From: Mycolicibacter arupensis
Lineage (GTDB): Bacteria; Actinomycetota; Actinomycetes; Mycobacteriales; Mycobacteriaceae
Length of the DNA stretch: 64,000 nt
Reading direction: 5' to 3'
Assembly (NCBI RefSeq): GCF_002086515.1
Contig: NZ_MVHH01000013.1
Location: forward strand, 1-64,000
Shown: positions 1 to 8,662 of the stretch, one piece after another
Position numbering within the stretch: the first letter of the stretch is position 1
Layout of the letters: every line of letters begins with the position of its first letter
The notes under the pieces: model-generated
Database searches by the model: none
Told to the model about the DNA's origin: nothing
Seen by the model: only the letters and a program-made list of their open reading frames with translations
Program-made: the position numbers and the translations under genes

Positions 1-2
1 CC

Positions 3-89
3 CACCTCGACCACGGCCAACCCCGCACCAACCACTACCACCACCCCGAAAAACTGCTGCGGGAAAGCGAAGACGACGACGGGCCTTAG
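3..89 (+). CDS. C-terminal end of a 13E12-type HNH protein (partial)
   Basis: An open frame enters from the left edge and stops at TAG 87-89, giving 28 residues. It contains PRTNHYHHPEKLL, which resembles the conserved tail of the mycobacterial 13E12 repeat family (DUF222 plus HNH endonuclease proteins). In those proteins this tail follows the HNH domain. The catalytic region lies outside the window, so function and intactness cannot be judged. The family is commonly present in many near-identical copies per genome, so it is also a repeat. Confidence 0.6.
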   Translation, partial: HLDHGQPRTNHYHHPEKLLRESEDDDGP

Positions 90-109
90 TCCGGCAGGTG
101 CGGTGACGC

Positions 110-886
110 CTACAGGGGCGTGACGTAAGCCGAGCTGATACCGCCGTCGACCAGGAAGGTCGAGCCGGTGATAAACGAGGCGTCATCGCTGGCCAGGAAC
201 GCGACCGCGGCCGCGATCTCCTCCGGCTCGGCGAACCGGCCCACCGGAACGTGCACCAATCGGCGCGCGGCACGCTCCGGGTCGGCGGCGAACAGCTCTT
301 GCAGCAGCGGGGTGTTCACCGGTCCGGGGCACAGCGCGTTGACCCGGATGCCCTGTCGGGCGTACTGGACCCCGAGCTCACGCGACATGGCCAACACGCC
401 GCCCTTGGAGGCGGTGTAGGAGATCTGCGAGGTGGCCGAACCCATCACCGCAACAAACGAAGCGGTGTTGATGATCGATCCCCGCCCGGCCGGCGCCATG
501 TGGCGCAGCGCCGCCCGGCAACACAGGTACACCGACTTGAGGTTGACGTCCTGAACCCGTTGCCAGGCAGGCAGTTCGGTGGTCTCGATCAGGTCATCGT
601 CGGGCGGCGAGATGCCGGCGTTGTTGAAGGCGATGTCCACCGATCCGAAGGTCTGGGCGACGGTGTCGAACAACGCGTCAACCTGGTCCTGATCGGAGAC
701 ATCGACCTGAACGAACAGTCCGTCGAGTTCGTCGGCGACCGCGGAGCCGGCCGCCTGGTCGAGGTCCCCGACGACGATCTGGGCGCCCTCGGCGCGCATC
801 CGCCGCGCGGATGCCAAGCCGATGCCGCCACCGGCGCCGGTCACCACGGCCACTCGTCCGGCCAGGCGTTGGGTCAGGTCGGTCAC
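110..886 (-). CDS. SDR-family oxidoreductase (Rv2857c-like)
   Basis: A 258-residue classical short-chain dehydrogenase/reductase. It has the Rossmann glycine motif TGAGGGIG at about residues 16-23, NNAG at 88-91, a catalytic serine near 143 and YTASK (Y157, K161). Asp41 after beta-2 suggests NAD(H) preference (inference). It is the last gene of a minus-strand operon and overlaps the aldehyde dehydrogenase by 4 bases, so translation is probably coupled. Gene order matches Rv2857c beside aldC in M. tuberculosis. The substrate is unknown; the context suggests a carbonyl or alcohol intermediate of amine or amino-aldehyde breakdown. Confidence 0.85.
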   Translation of the reverse strand: MTDLTQRLAGRVAVVTGAGGGIGLASARRMRAEGAQIVVGDLDQAAGSAVADELDGLFVQVDVSDQDQVDALFDTVAQTFGSVDIAFNNAGISPPDDDLIETTELPAWQRVQDVNLKSVYLCCRAALRHMAPAGRGSIINTASFVAVMGSATSQISYTASKGGVLAMSRELGVQYARQGIRVNALCPGPVNTPLLQELFAADPERAARRLVHVPVGRFAEPEEIAAAVAFLASDDASFITGSTFLVDGGISSAYVTPL

Positions 887-2247
887 TGCGTCTCCTTCAC
901 TGCGATGAATACGTTCTTGGTCTCGGTGAACGACAGCGGGGCATCCGCGCCCAGCTCCCGGCCCAACCCTGATTGTTTGAAACCCCCGAACGGAGTGGTG
1001 AAGCGCACCGAGGAGTGCGAATTCACCGACAGGTTCCCGGCTTCGACCGCCCGCGAGACCCGCAGGGCCCGGGACAGGTCGTTGGTCCAGATCGAGCCTG
1101 ACAATCCGTAGACGGTGTTGTTGGCCATGGCGATGGAGTCGGCCTCATCCTCGAACGGCAGCACCGTCACCACCGGGCCGAAGATCTCCTCGGTGACGCA
1201 GCGGTCGTTGGCCGCGGGCGTCAGGACCGTGGGCGGGAACCAGAAGCCGGGGCCGGTGGGCGCCTTGCCGCGGAAGGCGACCGGTGCATCGTCGGGCACA
1301 TAAGAGGCCACCTTCTCCCAATGCGGGCGAGACACCAGCGGGCCCATTTCGGTGTCGCGAGACGTCGGGTCACCGACGACCACACCGGCCACGGCGGGCT
1401 CCAGCAGCTCCATGAAGCGGTCGTAGACGCTGCGCTGCACCAGGATCCGGCTGCGCGCGCAGCAGTCCTGTCCGGCATTGTCGAACACGCCGTAGGGCGC
1501 CGTCGCCGCCGCCTGCTCCAGGTCAGAATCAGCGAACACGATGTTGGCGCTCTTGCCGCCGAGCTCCAGGGTGACGCGTTTGACGCCGGCCGCGCCGGCC
1601 TGCAGCACGCGGGTGCCGGTGGCGGTGGACCCGGTGAAGACGATCTTGGCCACGCCCGGGTGGGTGACCAGACGCTCCCCCACCTCCGCACCCCGACCGG
1701 GGAGCACCTGCAGCAGGTCGGGATCCAAGCCCGACTCGACGGCCAGTTCGGCAAGCCGCAGCGTGGTCAACGGCGTCCACTCGGCGGGCTTGATCAGCAC
1801 CGCGTTTCCGGCGGCCAGGGCCGGAGCGAAGCCCCACGCCGCGATCGGCATCGGGAAGTTCCACGGGGTGATGATCCCGACGACGCCGAGTGGCTCATGG
1901 AAGGTGACATCGAGACCGCCCGCAACGGGAATCTGCTTGCCGGACAGTCGTTCAGGGCTGGCGGCATAGAACTGCAGCACGTCGCGGACGTGCCCGGCCT
2001 CCCATTCGGCGGCCGCCACCGGATGGCCGGAGTTGGTGACCTCCAGCGCGGCCAGCTCGTCGATGTGGGTGTCGACGATCGCGGCGAAGGTGCGCAGCGC
2101 GGCGGCCCGCTCGGCGGGGGCGCGCTTGGCCCACCTCTTCTGGGCGGCCTGGGCGCGGCGCACCGCGTCGTCGACTGCGGCGGCGTCGAGGTGCTCGACG
2201 GTGTCAAAGACCGCCCCGGTTGCCGGGTTGATCAGTTCGTGCTTCAC
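883..2247 (-). CDS. aldC: NAD-dependent aldehyde dehydrogenase (AldC-like)
   Basis: A 454-residue aldehyde dehydrogenase superfamily enzyme that oxidises an aldehyde to an acid with NAD(P)+. Visible features are PWNFP near 128-132, the general-base Glu in LELGGKS (about 228) and the catalytic Cys in GQDCCARS (262 or 263). It is slightly shorter than the usual 480-500 residues, mainly at the N-terminus. It overlaps both neighbours by 4 bases. The adjacent glutamine-synthetase-like and gamma-Glu hydrolase-like genes recall PuuC of the gamma-glutamyl-putrescine pathway, so a gamma-glutamyl-aminoaldehyde is a plausible substrate (inference). Confidence 0.9.
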   Translation of the reverse strand: MKHELINPATGAVFDTVEHLDAAAVDDAVRRAQAAQKRWAKRAPAERAAALRTFAAIVDTHIDELAALEVTNSGHPVAAAEWEAGHVRDVLQFYAASPERLSGKQIPVAGGLDVTFHEPLGVVGIITPWNFPMPIAAWGFAPALAAGNAVLIKPAEWTPLTTLRLAELAVESGLDPDLLQVLPGRGAEVGERLVTHPGVAKIVFTGSTATGTRVLQAGAAGVKRVTLELGGKSANIVFADSDLEQAAATAPYGVFDNAGQDCCARSRILVQRSVYDRFMELLEPAVAGVVVGDPTSRDTEMGPLVSRPHWEKVASYVPDDAPVAFRGKAPTGPGFWFPPTVLTPAANDRCVTEEIFGPVVTVLPFEDEADSIAMANNTVYGLSGSIWTNDLSRALRVSRAVEAGNLSVNSHSSVRFTTPFGGFKQSGLGRELGADAPLSFTETKNVFIAVKETQ

Positions 2248-2990
2248 TCGCTCACCCGCGCCCGCTCAAACCTGACCGCTTCCGCGACGATCGCGGTGAA
2301 CAGCCGCAGATCTTCCGGCGACTCCTCGGGATGCCACTGAACCGCGAGCACAAATTCCTCCCCGGGAAGCTCGATCGCCTCGATGACCCCGTCGTCATCG
2401 CGCGCACTGACCACAAGTTTCGCACCCACGTCGGCGATCGCCTGATGGTGGTAGCACTGCACCTGACAGGTCTGGCCGAGCAACTCGGCAAGGCGCGTGC
2501 CTGCCACCGTGCGCACCGGCATCGGGGTGAAGACACCGTTTCCGGCGCGGTGCCCGGAGTTGCCGATCACGTCGGGCAGGTGCTGGTGCAGCGACCCGCC
2601 AAGCGCGACGTTGAGCACTTGGGCGCCACGGCAGATGCCCAGCACCGGCATACCGCGCCGCATCGCCTCGGCCAGGAGAGCGAATTCCCAAGAGTCACGC
2701 GTGGTGTCGGGCCGGTCGGTCTCCACGTGCGGCGTCTGGCCGTAGCCTTCGGGGTCGAGGTCGCGGCCACCGGTGATCACCAGGGCACTGACGCCGTCGA
2801 GCACCCGCGCGGCGATCTCGGCCGACACCGGCTGGGGCGGCAGCAGCACAGCGATTCCGCCGGCGGCGGTAATGCCATTGATGTATTGAGCAGGCAGCAG
2901 CCCGGCGCGCGTATCCCACACGCCGAATCGCGCCCGGTCCAGGTAGGTCGTCAGTCCGATGACCGGCCTAGCGGGTTCAGAACCGTTCAA
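2244..2990 (-). CDS. Class-I glutamine amidotransferase / gamma-Glu-GABA hydrolase-like (Rv2859c-like)
   Basis: A 248-residue peptidase C26 / PuuD-like protein. The catalytic Cys lies in LGICRGAQ (about C120) and the His-x-Glu pair in QWHPEE (about H220 and E222), so the triad is complete. Family members cleave gamma-glutamyl amides such as gamma-glutamyl-gamma-aminobutyrate. There is no synthetase domain, so it acts as a stand-alone hydrolase. It overlaps glnA4 by 14 bases and aldC by 4 bases within the operon, which supports one pathway of gamma-glutamylation, oxidation and deglutamylation. The exact amine substrate is not shown by sequence. Confidence 0.85.
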   Translation of the reverse strand: MNGSEPARPVIGLTTYLDRARFGVWDTRAGLLPAQYINGITAAGGIAVLLPPQPVSAEIAARVLDGVSALVITGGRDLDPEGYGQTPHVETDRPDTTRDSWEFALLAEAMRRGMPVLGICRGAQVLNVALGGSLHQHLPDVIGNSGHRAGNGVFTPMPVRTVAGTRLAELLGQTCQVQCYHHQAIADVGAKLVVSARDDDGVIEAIELPGEEFVLAVQWHPEESPEDLRLFTAIVAEAVRFERARVSE

Positions 2991-4341
2991 AACCTCGGAC
3001 CCTCTCCCAATCGGTCACCGCAGTGTTGAACGCATCCAGCTCGACTCTGGCGCTGTGCAGGTAATGGGTGACGACCTCGTCGCCGAAAGCCTTACGCGCC
3101 ACTGCCGACTCGGCGAAAAGTTCTGCGGCACCGCTCAGTGTCGTGGGCAGGTGCGGCAGGCCGGACTGGTAGGCGTTGCCCTCAACCGGGTCGGGCAGCG
3201 CGAGTTCATTGTCGACGCCGTGCAGTCCCGCCGCGATCAGCGCCGCCACCGCCAGGTAGGGATTGACGTCGCCGCCGGGCACCCGGCACTCCACCCGCAT
3301 GGAGTCGCCGTGGCCGAGAACACGCAGCGCACAGGTGCGGTTGTCCAGGCCCCACGCGATCGCCGTCGGCGCGAAGCTGCCTCCGACGAATCTCTTGTAG
3401 GAGTTGATGTTCGGTGCGTAGCACAGGGTCAACTCGGGCAGCGTCGCCAGCACGCCGGCCAGGAAGCTCCGGAACAGTGCCGACATGCCGTGCGGTGCGG
3501 TCGAGTCGGCGAACACCGGAGATCCCTCGGTGCTGCGCAACGACAAGTGCACATGGCAGCTGTTGCCTTCACGCTGGTCGTACTTCGCCATGAAGGTCAG
3601 GCTCTTGCCGTGCCGGTCGGCGATCTCCTTGGCGCCGCTCTTGTAGACGGTGTGGTTGTCGCAGGTGGTCAGCGCCTCTTCGTAGCGGAAGGTGATCTCC
3701 TGCTGACCGTTGTTGCATTCGCCCTTGACGCCCTCGCAGCGCAGGCCGGCACCGGTCATGCCCAATCGGATGTCGCGCAACAGCGGCTCCAGCCGGGTAC
3801 TGGCGACCAGGCCGTAGTCGGCGTTGTAGTCGGTTCCCGGGGTCAGGCCGCGATACCCGCCGGCCCATGCCTGGCGATAGCTGTCTTCAAAGACGAGGAA
3901 TTCCAGTTCCGTTGCCGCGTAAGCGACCAGGCCGCGTTCGGCCAGCCGGGCGACTTGCGCGGCCAGAATCTGGCGGGGGGCCACCGCCACGGGGCCGCCG
4001 TCCGGCCAGTGCGCGTCGGCCAGCACGAGGGCCGCGCCGGGTTGCCATGGGAGCCGACGCAGCGTGGCGAAATCCGGTTTGAGCACCAAGTCGCCGTAGC
4101 CGGTTCCCCAGTCCGCGATGGAGTAGCCCGGGACGGTGTTCATCTCCACATCGACGGCCAGCAGATAGCTGCAGGCCTCCACGCCGTGTTCGGCGACTTC
4201 GGCGAGAAAATGCTCGGCGGCAACTCTCTTGCCCATCAGCCGGCCCTGCATATCGGCGAACGCCACCACGACGGTGTCGATCTCGCCTGCGGAGACCAGC
4301 TGCTGAAGTTCGATCTGGGTCAGCATCGCAGGTCGGGTCAT
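2977..4341 (-). CDS. glnA4: Glutamine synthetase-like protein GlnA4
   Basis: A 454-residue glutamine-synthetase-fold protein. It has the N-terminal beta-grasp region and a catalytic domain with the NNGQQE segment and the LRVLGHG arginine region. It is first in the operon, with a strong AAGGAG ribosome site 5 bases before the ATG. Actinobacterial GlnA3/GlnA4 paralogues often gamma-glutamylate polyamines or ethanolamine instead of ammonia (known for Streptomyces). The adjacent PuuD-like and PuuC-like genes favour such a role here (inference). A TAGCCT hexamer about 50 bases upstream could be its -10 box. Confidence 0.85.
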   Translation of the reverse strand: MTRPAMLTQIELQQLVSAGEIDTVVVAFADMQGRLMGKRVAAEHFLAEVAEHGVEACSYLLAVDVEMNTVPGYSIADWGTGYGDLVLKPDFATLRRLPWQPGAALVLADAHWPDGGPVAVAPRQILAAQVARLAERGLVAYAATELEFLVFEDSYRQAWAGGYRGLTPGTDYNADYGLVASTRLEPLLRDIRLGMTGAGLRCEGVKGECNNGQQEITFRYEEALTTCDNHTVYKSGAKEIADRHGKSLTFMAKYDQREGNSCHVHLSLRSTEGSPVFADSTAPHGMSALFRSFLAGVLATLPELTLCYAPNINSYKRFVGGSFAPTAIAWGLDNRTCALRVLGHGDSMRVECRVPGGDVNPYLAVAALIAAGLHGVDNELALPDPVEGNAYQSGLPHLPTTLSGAAELFAESAVARKAFGDEVVTHYLHSARVELDAFNTAVTDWERVRGFERF

Positions 4342-4446
4342 TGTGCTCCTTCGCCGACGGCGATCGTCTCTGACATTTGAGTGCTGTCAGGCTACCCGCC
4401 CGCCGTCAGCCGGTGAGCCCCAGCCGACGGTATTGCGCCCAGGGCG

Positions 4447-5010
4447 CTACCAGGTACTGGCCCGCAACACGATCTCCATCGCGAACTGCGCGGTGAACTC
4501 GGTCGCGCTGCGCCGTCCCGGCAACACCACCAGCCGGTGTTCGCCGTAGACGAATCGCTGGCTGGCATCGGCCACCGAGGCCGTTGCCCGGGAACTGACC
4601 AGGACCGTGGTGTTGATCTCCACCGGCGGGCAGCGCTCGTCACGGATCACGCCGCTCAGGTCCGGTGCGCGCGGATGGCCCCGGTCGAGGGCCACCAGCC
4701 CGGTGAATCGGTCCGGGCGGGTAGCCGCAAGCTCCCAGGCATTGTCCGCACCGGTCCGGTCGCCCACCAGGACACCGCACTGCACACCCAGTGAATCGAG
4801 GATGCCGATCACCGACTTGGGTGTCAGGCGCGGATCCGCCCCGATCACGATGGTGCGCAAGGAAGCGGTGTGCAACCGTTGGCAGACCGCGTCGTAGGCG
4901 GTGAGCGGGTGCTGGGCGGCGGCGAGAACAACGACGACCGACCCGTTCTGCGGGCCTGCGACATCGACGGGGATGGGGAACCCGTCGATGGTCATCATCG
5001 TGCCCGGCAT
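4447..5010 (-). CDS. Alpha/beta-hydrolase-like protein lacking the nucleophile serine
   Basis: 187 residues from the ATG at 5010. This start is chosen because a TAGCGT -10 box lies exactly 7 bases upstream, consistent with a leaderless message. The strand-helix pattern resembles an alpha/beta hydrolase core (VVVLAAAQHPLTAYD, then a beta-5 elbow). The elbow reads GDRTG where hydrolases have G-x-S-x-G, so the usual serine is absent. It may be a degenerate or non-catalytic member. It sits between glnA4 and mapB on the same strand with gaps of about 100 bases. I do not recognise a specific orthologue. Confidence 0.65.
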   Translation of the reverse strand: MPGTMMTIDGFPIPVDVAGPQNGSVVVVLAAAQHPLTAYDAVCQRLHTASLRTIVIGADPRLTPKSVIGILDSLGVQCGVLVGDRTGADNAWELAATRPDRFTGLVALDRGHPRAPDLSGVIRDERCPPVEINTTVLVSSRATASVADASQRFVYGEHRLVVLPGRRSATEFTAQFAMEIVLRASTW

Positions 5011-5017
5011 CTTGGCA

Positions 5018-5023
5018 ACGCTA
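5018..5023 (-). promoter_or_regulatory. -10 box, leaderless start of the hydrolase-like gene
   Basis: TAGCGT (minus strand) ends 7 bases before the ATG at 5010. A transcript would begin at or next to the start codon. There is no convincing -35 element and no Shine-Dalgarno. Confidence 0.45.
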
Positions 5024-5110
5024 CAGCCCGTCGGTCGGCATCGGGGCGGTTTCGGCGGGCCCCTCAAGCCGCTGGCCGATGGCCGCCTCAGCCGCGATGT
5101 GCCTGACGAT

Positions 5111-5968
5111 TCACGGCAGGGTGAGGATCTCCGCGCCGTCGTCGGTGACCACCAGAGTGTGCTCGAATTGGGCGCTCCAGGCGCCGTCGCTGGTCACCAC
5201 AGTCCAGTCGTCGTCCCAGATCTCGTAGTCTAGACCGCCCAGATTGATCATGGGCTCGATGGTGAAGGTCATCCCGGGCTCGATGATGGTGTCGACCTCA
5301 GGCTGGTCGTAGTGCAGGATCACCAGCCCGTTGTGGAAGGTCGGACCGATGCCGTGTCCGGTGAAGTCGCGAACCACGCTGTAGCCGAAGCGGTTGGCGT
5401 AGGACTCGATGACGCGGCCGATCACCGACAGTGCCCGCCCCGGCTTCACCGCTTTGATCGCACGCATGGTGGCCTCGTGGGTGCGCTCCACGAGCAAGCG
5501 ATGCTCCGGTGACACATCACCGGCCAAGAAGGTGGCGTTGGTGTCGCCATGCACGCCGTCGATGTAGGCGGTGACGTCGATGTTGACGATGTCCCCGTCG
5601 GCGATCACCGTCGAGTCCGGGATGCCGTGGCAGATCACCTCGTTGAGCGAGGTGCAGCATGACTTGGGAAAACCCTTGTAGCCCAAGGTAGATGGGTAGG
5701 CACCGTGGTCGACCATGTACTCATGGGCGATGCGGTCCAGCTCGTCGGTGGTCACCCCGGGCGCGACCGCCTTACCCGCCTCGGCCAGCGCACGCGCGGC
5801 GATCCTGCTCGCCACCCGCATCTTCTCGATCACCTCGGGTGTCTGCACCCACGGCTCGGAGCCTTCGGCGGCCGTTGCCCGGCCGACGTATTCCGGGCGT
5901 GAGATCGAACGAGGCACTGGCAGCGTCGGAGAGAGCACGCCGGGAGACAACGGGGCACGAACAGGCAT
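5111..5968 (-). CDS. mapB: Methionine aminopeptidase type I (MapB)
   Basis: 285 residues; removes the initiator methionine from nascent proteins. It has the pita-bread fold with metal ligands in [15 protein letters not shown] (two Asp), FTGHGIG (His), FTIEPM (Glu) and QFEHTLVV (Glu). An N-terminal extension of about 40 residues carries a proline-rich PXXP-like stretch, as in mycobacterial MapB (MetAP1c). The start at 5968 is supported by a -10 box 6 bases upstream. The position equals Rv2861c in M. tuberculosis. Confidence 0.93.
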   Translation of the reverse strand: MPVRAPLSPGVLSPTLPVPRSISRPEYVGRATAAEGSEPWVQTPEVIEKMRVASRIAARALAEAGKAVAPGVTTDELDRIAHEYMVDHGAYPSTLGYKGFPKSCCTSLNEVICHGIPDSTVIADGDIVNIDVTAYIDGVHGDTNATFLAGDVSPEHRLLVERTHEATMRAIKAVKPGRALSVIGRVIESYANRFGYSVVRDFTGHGIGPTFHNGLVILHYDQPEVDTIIEPGMTFTIEPMINLGGLDYEIWDDDWTVVTSDGAWSAQFEHTLVVTDDGAEILTLP

Positions 5969-5974
5969 TACGCC

Positions 5975-5980
5975 AGCCTA
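5975..5980 (-). promoter_or_regulatory. -10 box of leaderless mapB
   Basis: TAGGCT on the minus strand followed by 6 bases and the mapB ATG. The spacing is typical of leaderless mycobacterial transcripts. Confidence 0.5.
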
Positions 5981-6045
5981 GCGGTGATCGCAAGGCCGGC
6001 GGAGCCGGGCGAAGCGGGTCACCGCCATCGACACCGCGGAGCTGG

Positions 6046-6630
6046 TCAGCGCCGCCATCGCAGCTTGCGGCGGGGACCCCTGATATCCACCGAACCGCAG
6101 ACCACGCGCCCGGTCAGCACCAGGTGCGGAACGCCTTCGGCGGGTGGATCGGTGCGTCGGTCCCGGGCGCTGCCGCCGTAGACCTCGACGTCGTCGATCG
6201 AAGCGCTGGCGCCGTCGGGCAGGCGGATGTCCACCGAGCCCAAGCGCATATCGAGTTCGATGACGACGACCGGCCCGGCGAAGCGTGCCTTGGTGAGGTC
6301 GAGATCGACCGAGCCCAGACGCCGCACCAATGCCAGCCGGGTCGGCACGATCCATTCGCCGTGGCGTTTGAGCGATCCGGCCCAGCCACGCAGCTCCACG
6401 CGGTCCGCCGCCGACGAGACGATGGCACGCGGGCCGGGCAGGTCACCGATGAGGGTGTCCAGCTCCGAACGCATCCGAGCCTGCGACACCTGCGCCGCGC
6501 GCTCCTCGAACTCGCCGATGTCGATCAAGCCGAGGGAGACAGCGTTGTGCAGGCGGCGAAGCGTGCCGTTGCGGTCCGCATCCGAGATGCGTAAGGCCAC
6601 GTCGGCCATGTCGTCGCTGAGACCCGTCAT
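6046..6630 (-). CDS. DUF1707 protein (Rv2862c-like)
   Basis: 194 residues. The N-terminal 55 residues (RISDADRNGTLRRLHNAV..., GLIDIGEFEER) form a DUF1707 (SHOCT-like) domain. The rest is a beta-rich region with LGSVDLDL and LGSVDIRL repeats, resembling the LiaF-like C-terminal domain. No transmembrane segment is visible, so it is probably cytosolic or peripheral. The frame stays open upstream, but the ATG at 6630 starts the recognisable domain and has a TAAATT box 8 bases upstream. Function is unknown; the family is often linked to envelope genes, and the next gene upstream is a PBP. Confidence 0.8.
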   Translation of the reverse strand: MTGLSDDMADVALRISDADRNGTLRRLHNAVSLGLIDIGEFEERAAQVSQARMRSELDTLIGDLPGPRAIVSSAADRVELRGWAGSLKRHGEWIVPTRLALVRRLGSVDLDLTKARFAGPVVVIELDMRLGSVDIRLPDGASASIDDVEVYGGSARDRRTDPPAEGVPHLVLTGRVVCGSVDIRGPRRKLRWRR

Positions 6631-6746
6631 GGCTCCCCAATTTACCGGTGCCGGCCGCGTCGTGCGTCGTGCGGAAAACCGGTAGCGGCTCGGAGGCGCG
6701 GGCGTCGACCCCGTAGCGCCCGGCTCCGCCGCGCCTGCGATCGCCG

Positions 6747-8567
6747 CTACAGCAGGAAGTTGTCCGGCAACGAGTCGAACATCACCTTGGTCATCCGGAC
6801 CGCATACTGCGAGCTGCCACCGCCGACGATCAGCGACGCGAAGGCGAGGTCTCCGCGGTATCCGGCGAACCAGGAATGCGAGCCGCCGGCGAATTCCGCC
6901 TCTCCGGTCTTGCCGAACACCGGGCCGCAACCGGCGATGTCGCGTGCGGTGCCGTCGGTGACCACCAGCCGCATCATCTCGCGCAGGCCGGCGAGCATCT
7001 CCGCGCTGACGGGGGCACCGGCCGGGCCGTTGACCGCCGTCGGCCGGCCTTCGATCAGGCGGGGCACCGGGGTTCGGCCCGCGGCCACCGTGGCCGCGGC
7101 CAAGGCGAGGCCGAAGGGGCTGGTCAGCACCTTGCCCTGCCCGAATCCGTCCTCGGTGCGTTCGGCCAGGTCCACGGTCGGGGGGACGGAGCCGGTTACC
7201 GTGGTGATCCCGTCGACCAGGTAGTCCACCCCGATCCCGTAGCGCGTGGCCGCCTGTGTCAGGGCGCGCGGAGGCATCCGGCTGGCCAGCTCGGCAAATG
7301 TGGTGTTGCACGAGTTGGCGAATGCCCGCGACATGGACACCAGGCCAAGATCGAACCCCCCGTAGTTGGGGATGGTGCGCTGGCCGATGTCGAGTTCGCC
7401 GGGACAGCCCACCATCGAATTCGGGGAGGCCATGTCACGTTCGATGGCCGCGCCCGCGGTGACCATCTTGAAGGTGGATCCGGGTGGATACAGGCCGCTG
7501 GTGGCCACCAAGCCGTCGGCGTCGGCCGCCGCGCTCTGCGCCACGGCCAGCAGCTCCCCGGTGGAAGGCTTGATCACCACCATCATGGCCTTGTCGCCGC
7601 GAGTGTTGACCGCGTTCTGGGCGGCGCGCTGCACCGCTCGGTCCACGCTGATGGTCAGCGACGGCGCCGGCGCCGGTTCGACCTCGTGCAGTACCGCGAC
7701 GTCGACCCCGTTCTGATTGACGCTGACCACACGCCAGCCCGCGGCGCCTTCGAGTTGGGTGCCGACGGCTTTTTTGACCTCGTTGATCAGCATCGGCGCG
7801 AAGTGGTCGTCGGTGGGCAACAGGTCGGGGCGGGGGGTGACCAGCACTCCGGGAAGAGCGCCGATCGCAGGTTCGACCCGGTCGTGATCGGCCTTGCGCA
7901 GCGTGATCAGGTCCAACGGGGTCACCGAGGAACTGGCCTGCTCTGCCAGTCGCTGCGGGTCACCGAGGGCGTCGTCGAAGGCCCGCAGGGTGTCGACCAC
8001 ACCGCGCGCCGTGCGCATCAGGTTCTGGCCGGCCCGGGTGGCGTCGAGTTGGTAGTGATACACGTAGCCGGGCACCAGCACGTCGGTGCCGCCGATCTCG
8101 TTGACGGCGGCGCGCCGCGGGGGGTCGGCCCGCAGCGCGAAGGTCTGGTGCTCCCCCAGTTTGGGGTGCAGGCCGGTGGCCGCCCAGCGGACCGTCCAAT
8201 GTCCTTCATTACGAACCATTTTGAGCTGGCCATCGTAGGCCCAGATCCGGTTCTTCGGCAGCTTCCACGTATAGCGGAAGGCAACGCTTCCGGTGTCGTC
8301 GTTGTAGCGCGCGCTGAGCATCTGCGCATCTAGATGTTCGGCCTGCAGCCCCGCCCAGGCGGCGTTGAGGGCACTGCGCGCCGTGGACGGGTCGTCGCTG
8401 AGTTCGGCCGCGGCAGCGGTGTCACCGTTGGCCAGGGCCGAGAAGAAGAGCTCGGCGACGGGCCCGGGCCCATCGGGGCGTGGGGTGCAGGCCGCCAAAC
8501 CCGCGGCGGTGAACAGCACGGTGATCAAGCCCGTGACACGTGTGACGAATGAGATCCCAGTTGTCAT
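6747..8567 (-). CDS. Penicillin-binding lipoprotein (Rv2864c-like, class B PBP)
   Basis: A 606-residue lipoprotein D,D-transpeptidase acting in peptidoglycan cross-linking. It has a signal peptide ending in the lipobox LAAC (Cys about 26), an NTF2-like MecA_N domain (about 35-155), a dimerisation region, and a transpeptidase domain with STFK (about 365), SCN (about 425) and KTG (about 560). All three catalytic motifs are intact. The ATG has a TAACAT box 8 bases upstream. The relBE-type toxin genes that flank the M. tuberculosis orthologue are absent here. Confidence 0.92.
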   Translation of the reverse strand: MTTGISFVTRVTGLITVLFTAAGLAACTPRPDGPGPVAELFFSALANGDTAAAAELSDDPSTARSALNAAWAGLQAEHLDAQMLSARYNDDTGSVAFRYTWKLPKNRIWAYDGQLKMVRNEGHWTVRWAATGLHPKLGEHQTFALRADPPRRAAVNEIGGTDVLVPGYVYHYQLDATRAGQNLMRTARGVVDTLRAFDDALGDPQRLAEQASSSVTPLDLITLRKADHDRVEPAIGALPGVLVTPRPDLLPTDDHFAPMLINEVKKAVGTQLEGAAGWRVVSVNQNGVDVAVLHEVEPAPAPSLTISVDRAVQRAAQNAVNTRGDKAMMVVIKPSTGELLAVAQSAAADADGLVATSGLYPPGSTFKMVTAGAAIERDMASPNSMVGCPGELDIGQRTIPNYGGFDLGLVSMSRAFANSCNTTFAELASRMPPRALTQAATRYGIGVDYLVDGITTVTGSVPPTVDLAERTEDGFGQGKVLTSPFGLALAAATVAAGRTPVPRLIEGRPTAVNGPAGAPVSAEMLAGLREMMRLVVTDGTARDIAGCGPVFGKTGEAEFAGGSHSWFAGYRGDLAFASLIVGGGSSQYAVRMTKVMFDSLPDNFLL

Positions 8568-8662
8568 TGGGGCTGATGTTAAAGACTGCGGGAGTCACCG
8601 GCGTGGAGGCGCACCGAGATCTGTTCGTTTCCGATCCGAGATGTGGCGAGGCGCGCCTTCGA

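Noticed and set aside
6631-7311. Upstream extension of the DUF1707 frame to 7311
   Set aside because: The added 227 residues are antisense-free shadow of the PBP gene in another frame with low-complexity Arg/Gly. DUF1707 begins at 6630, with a -10 box upstream.
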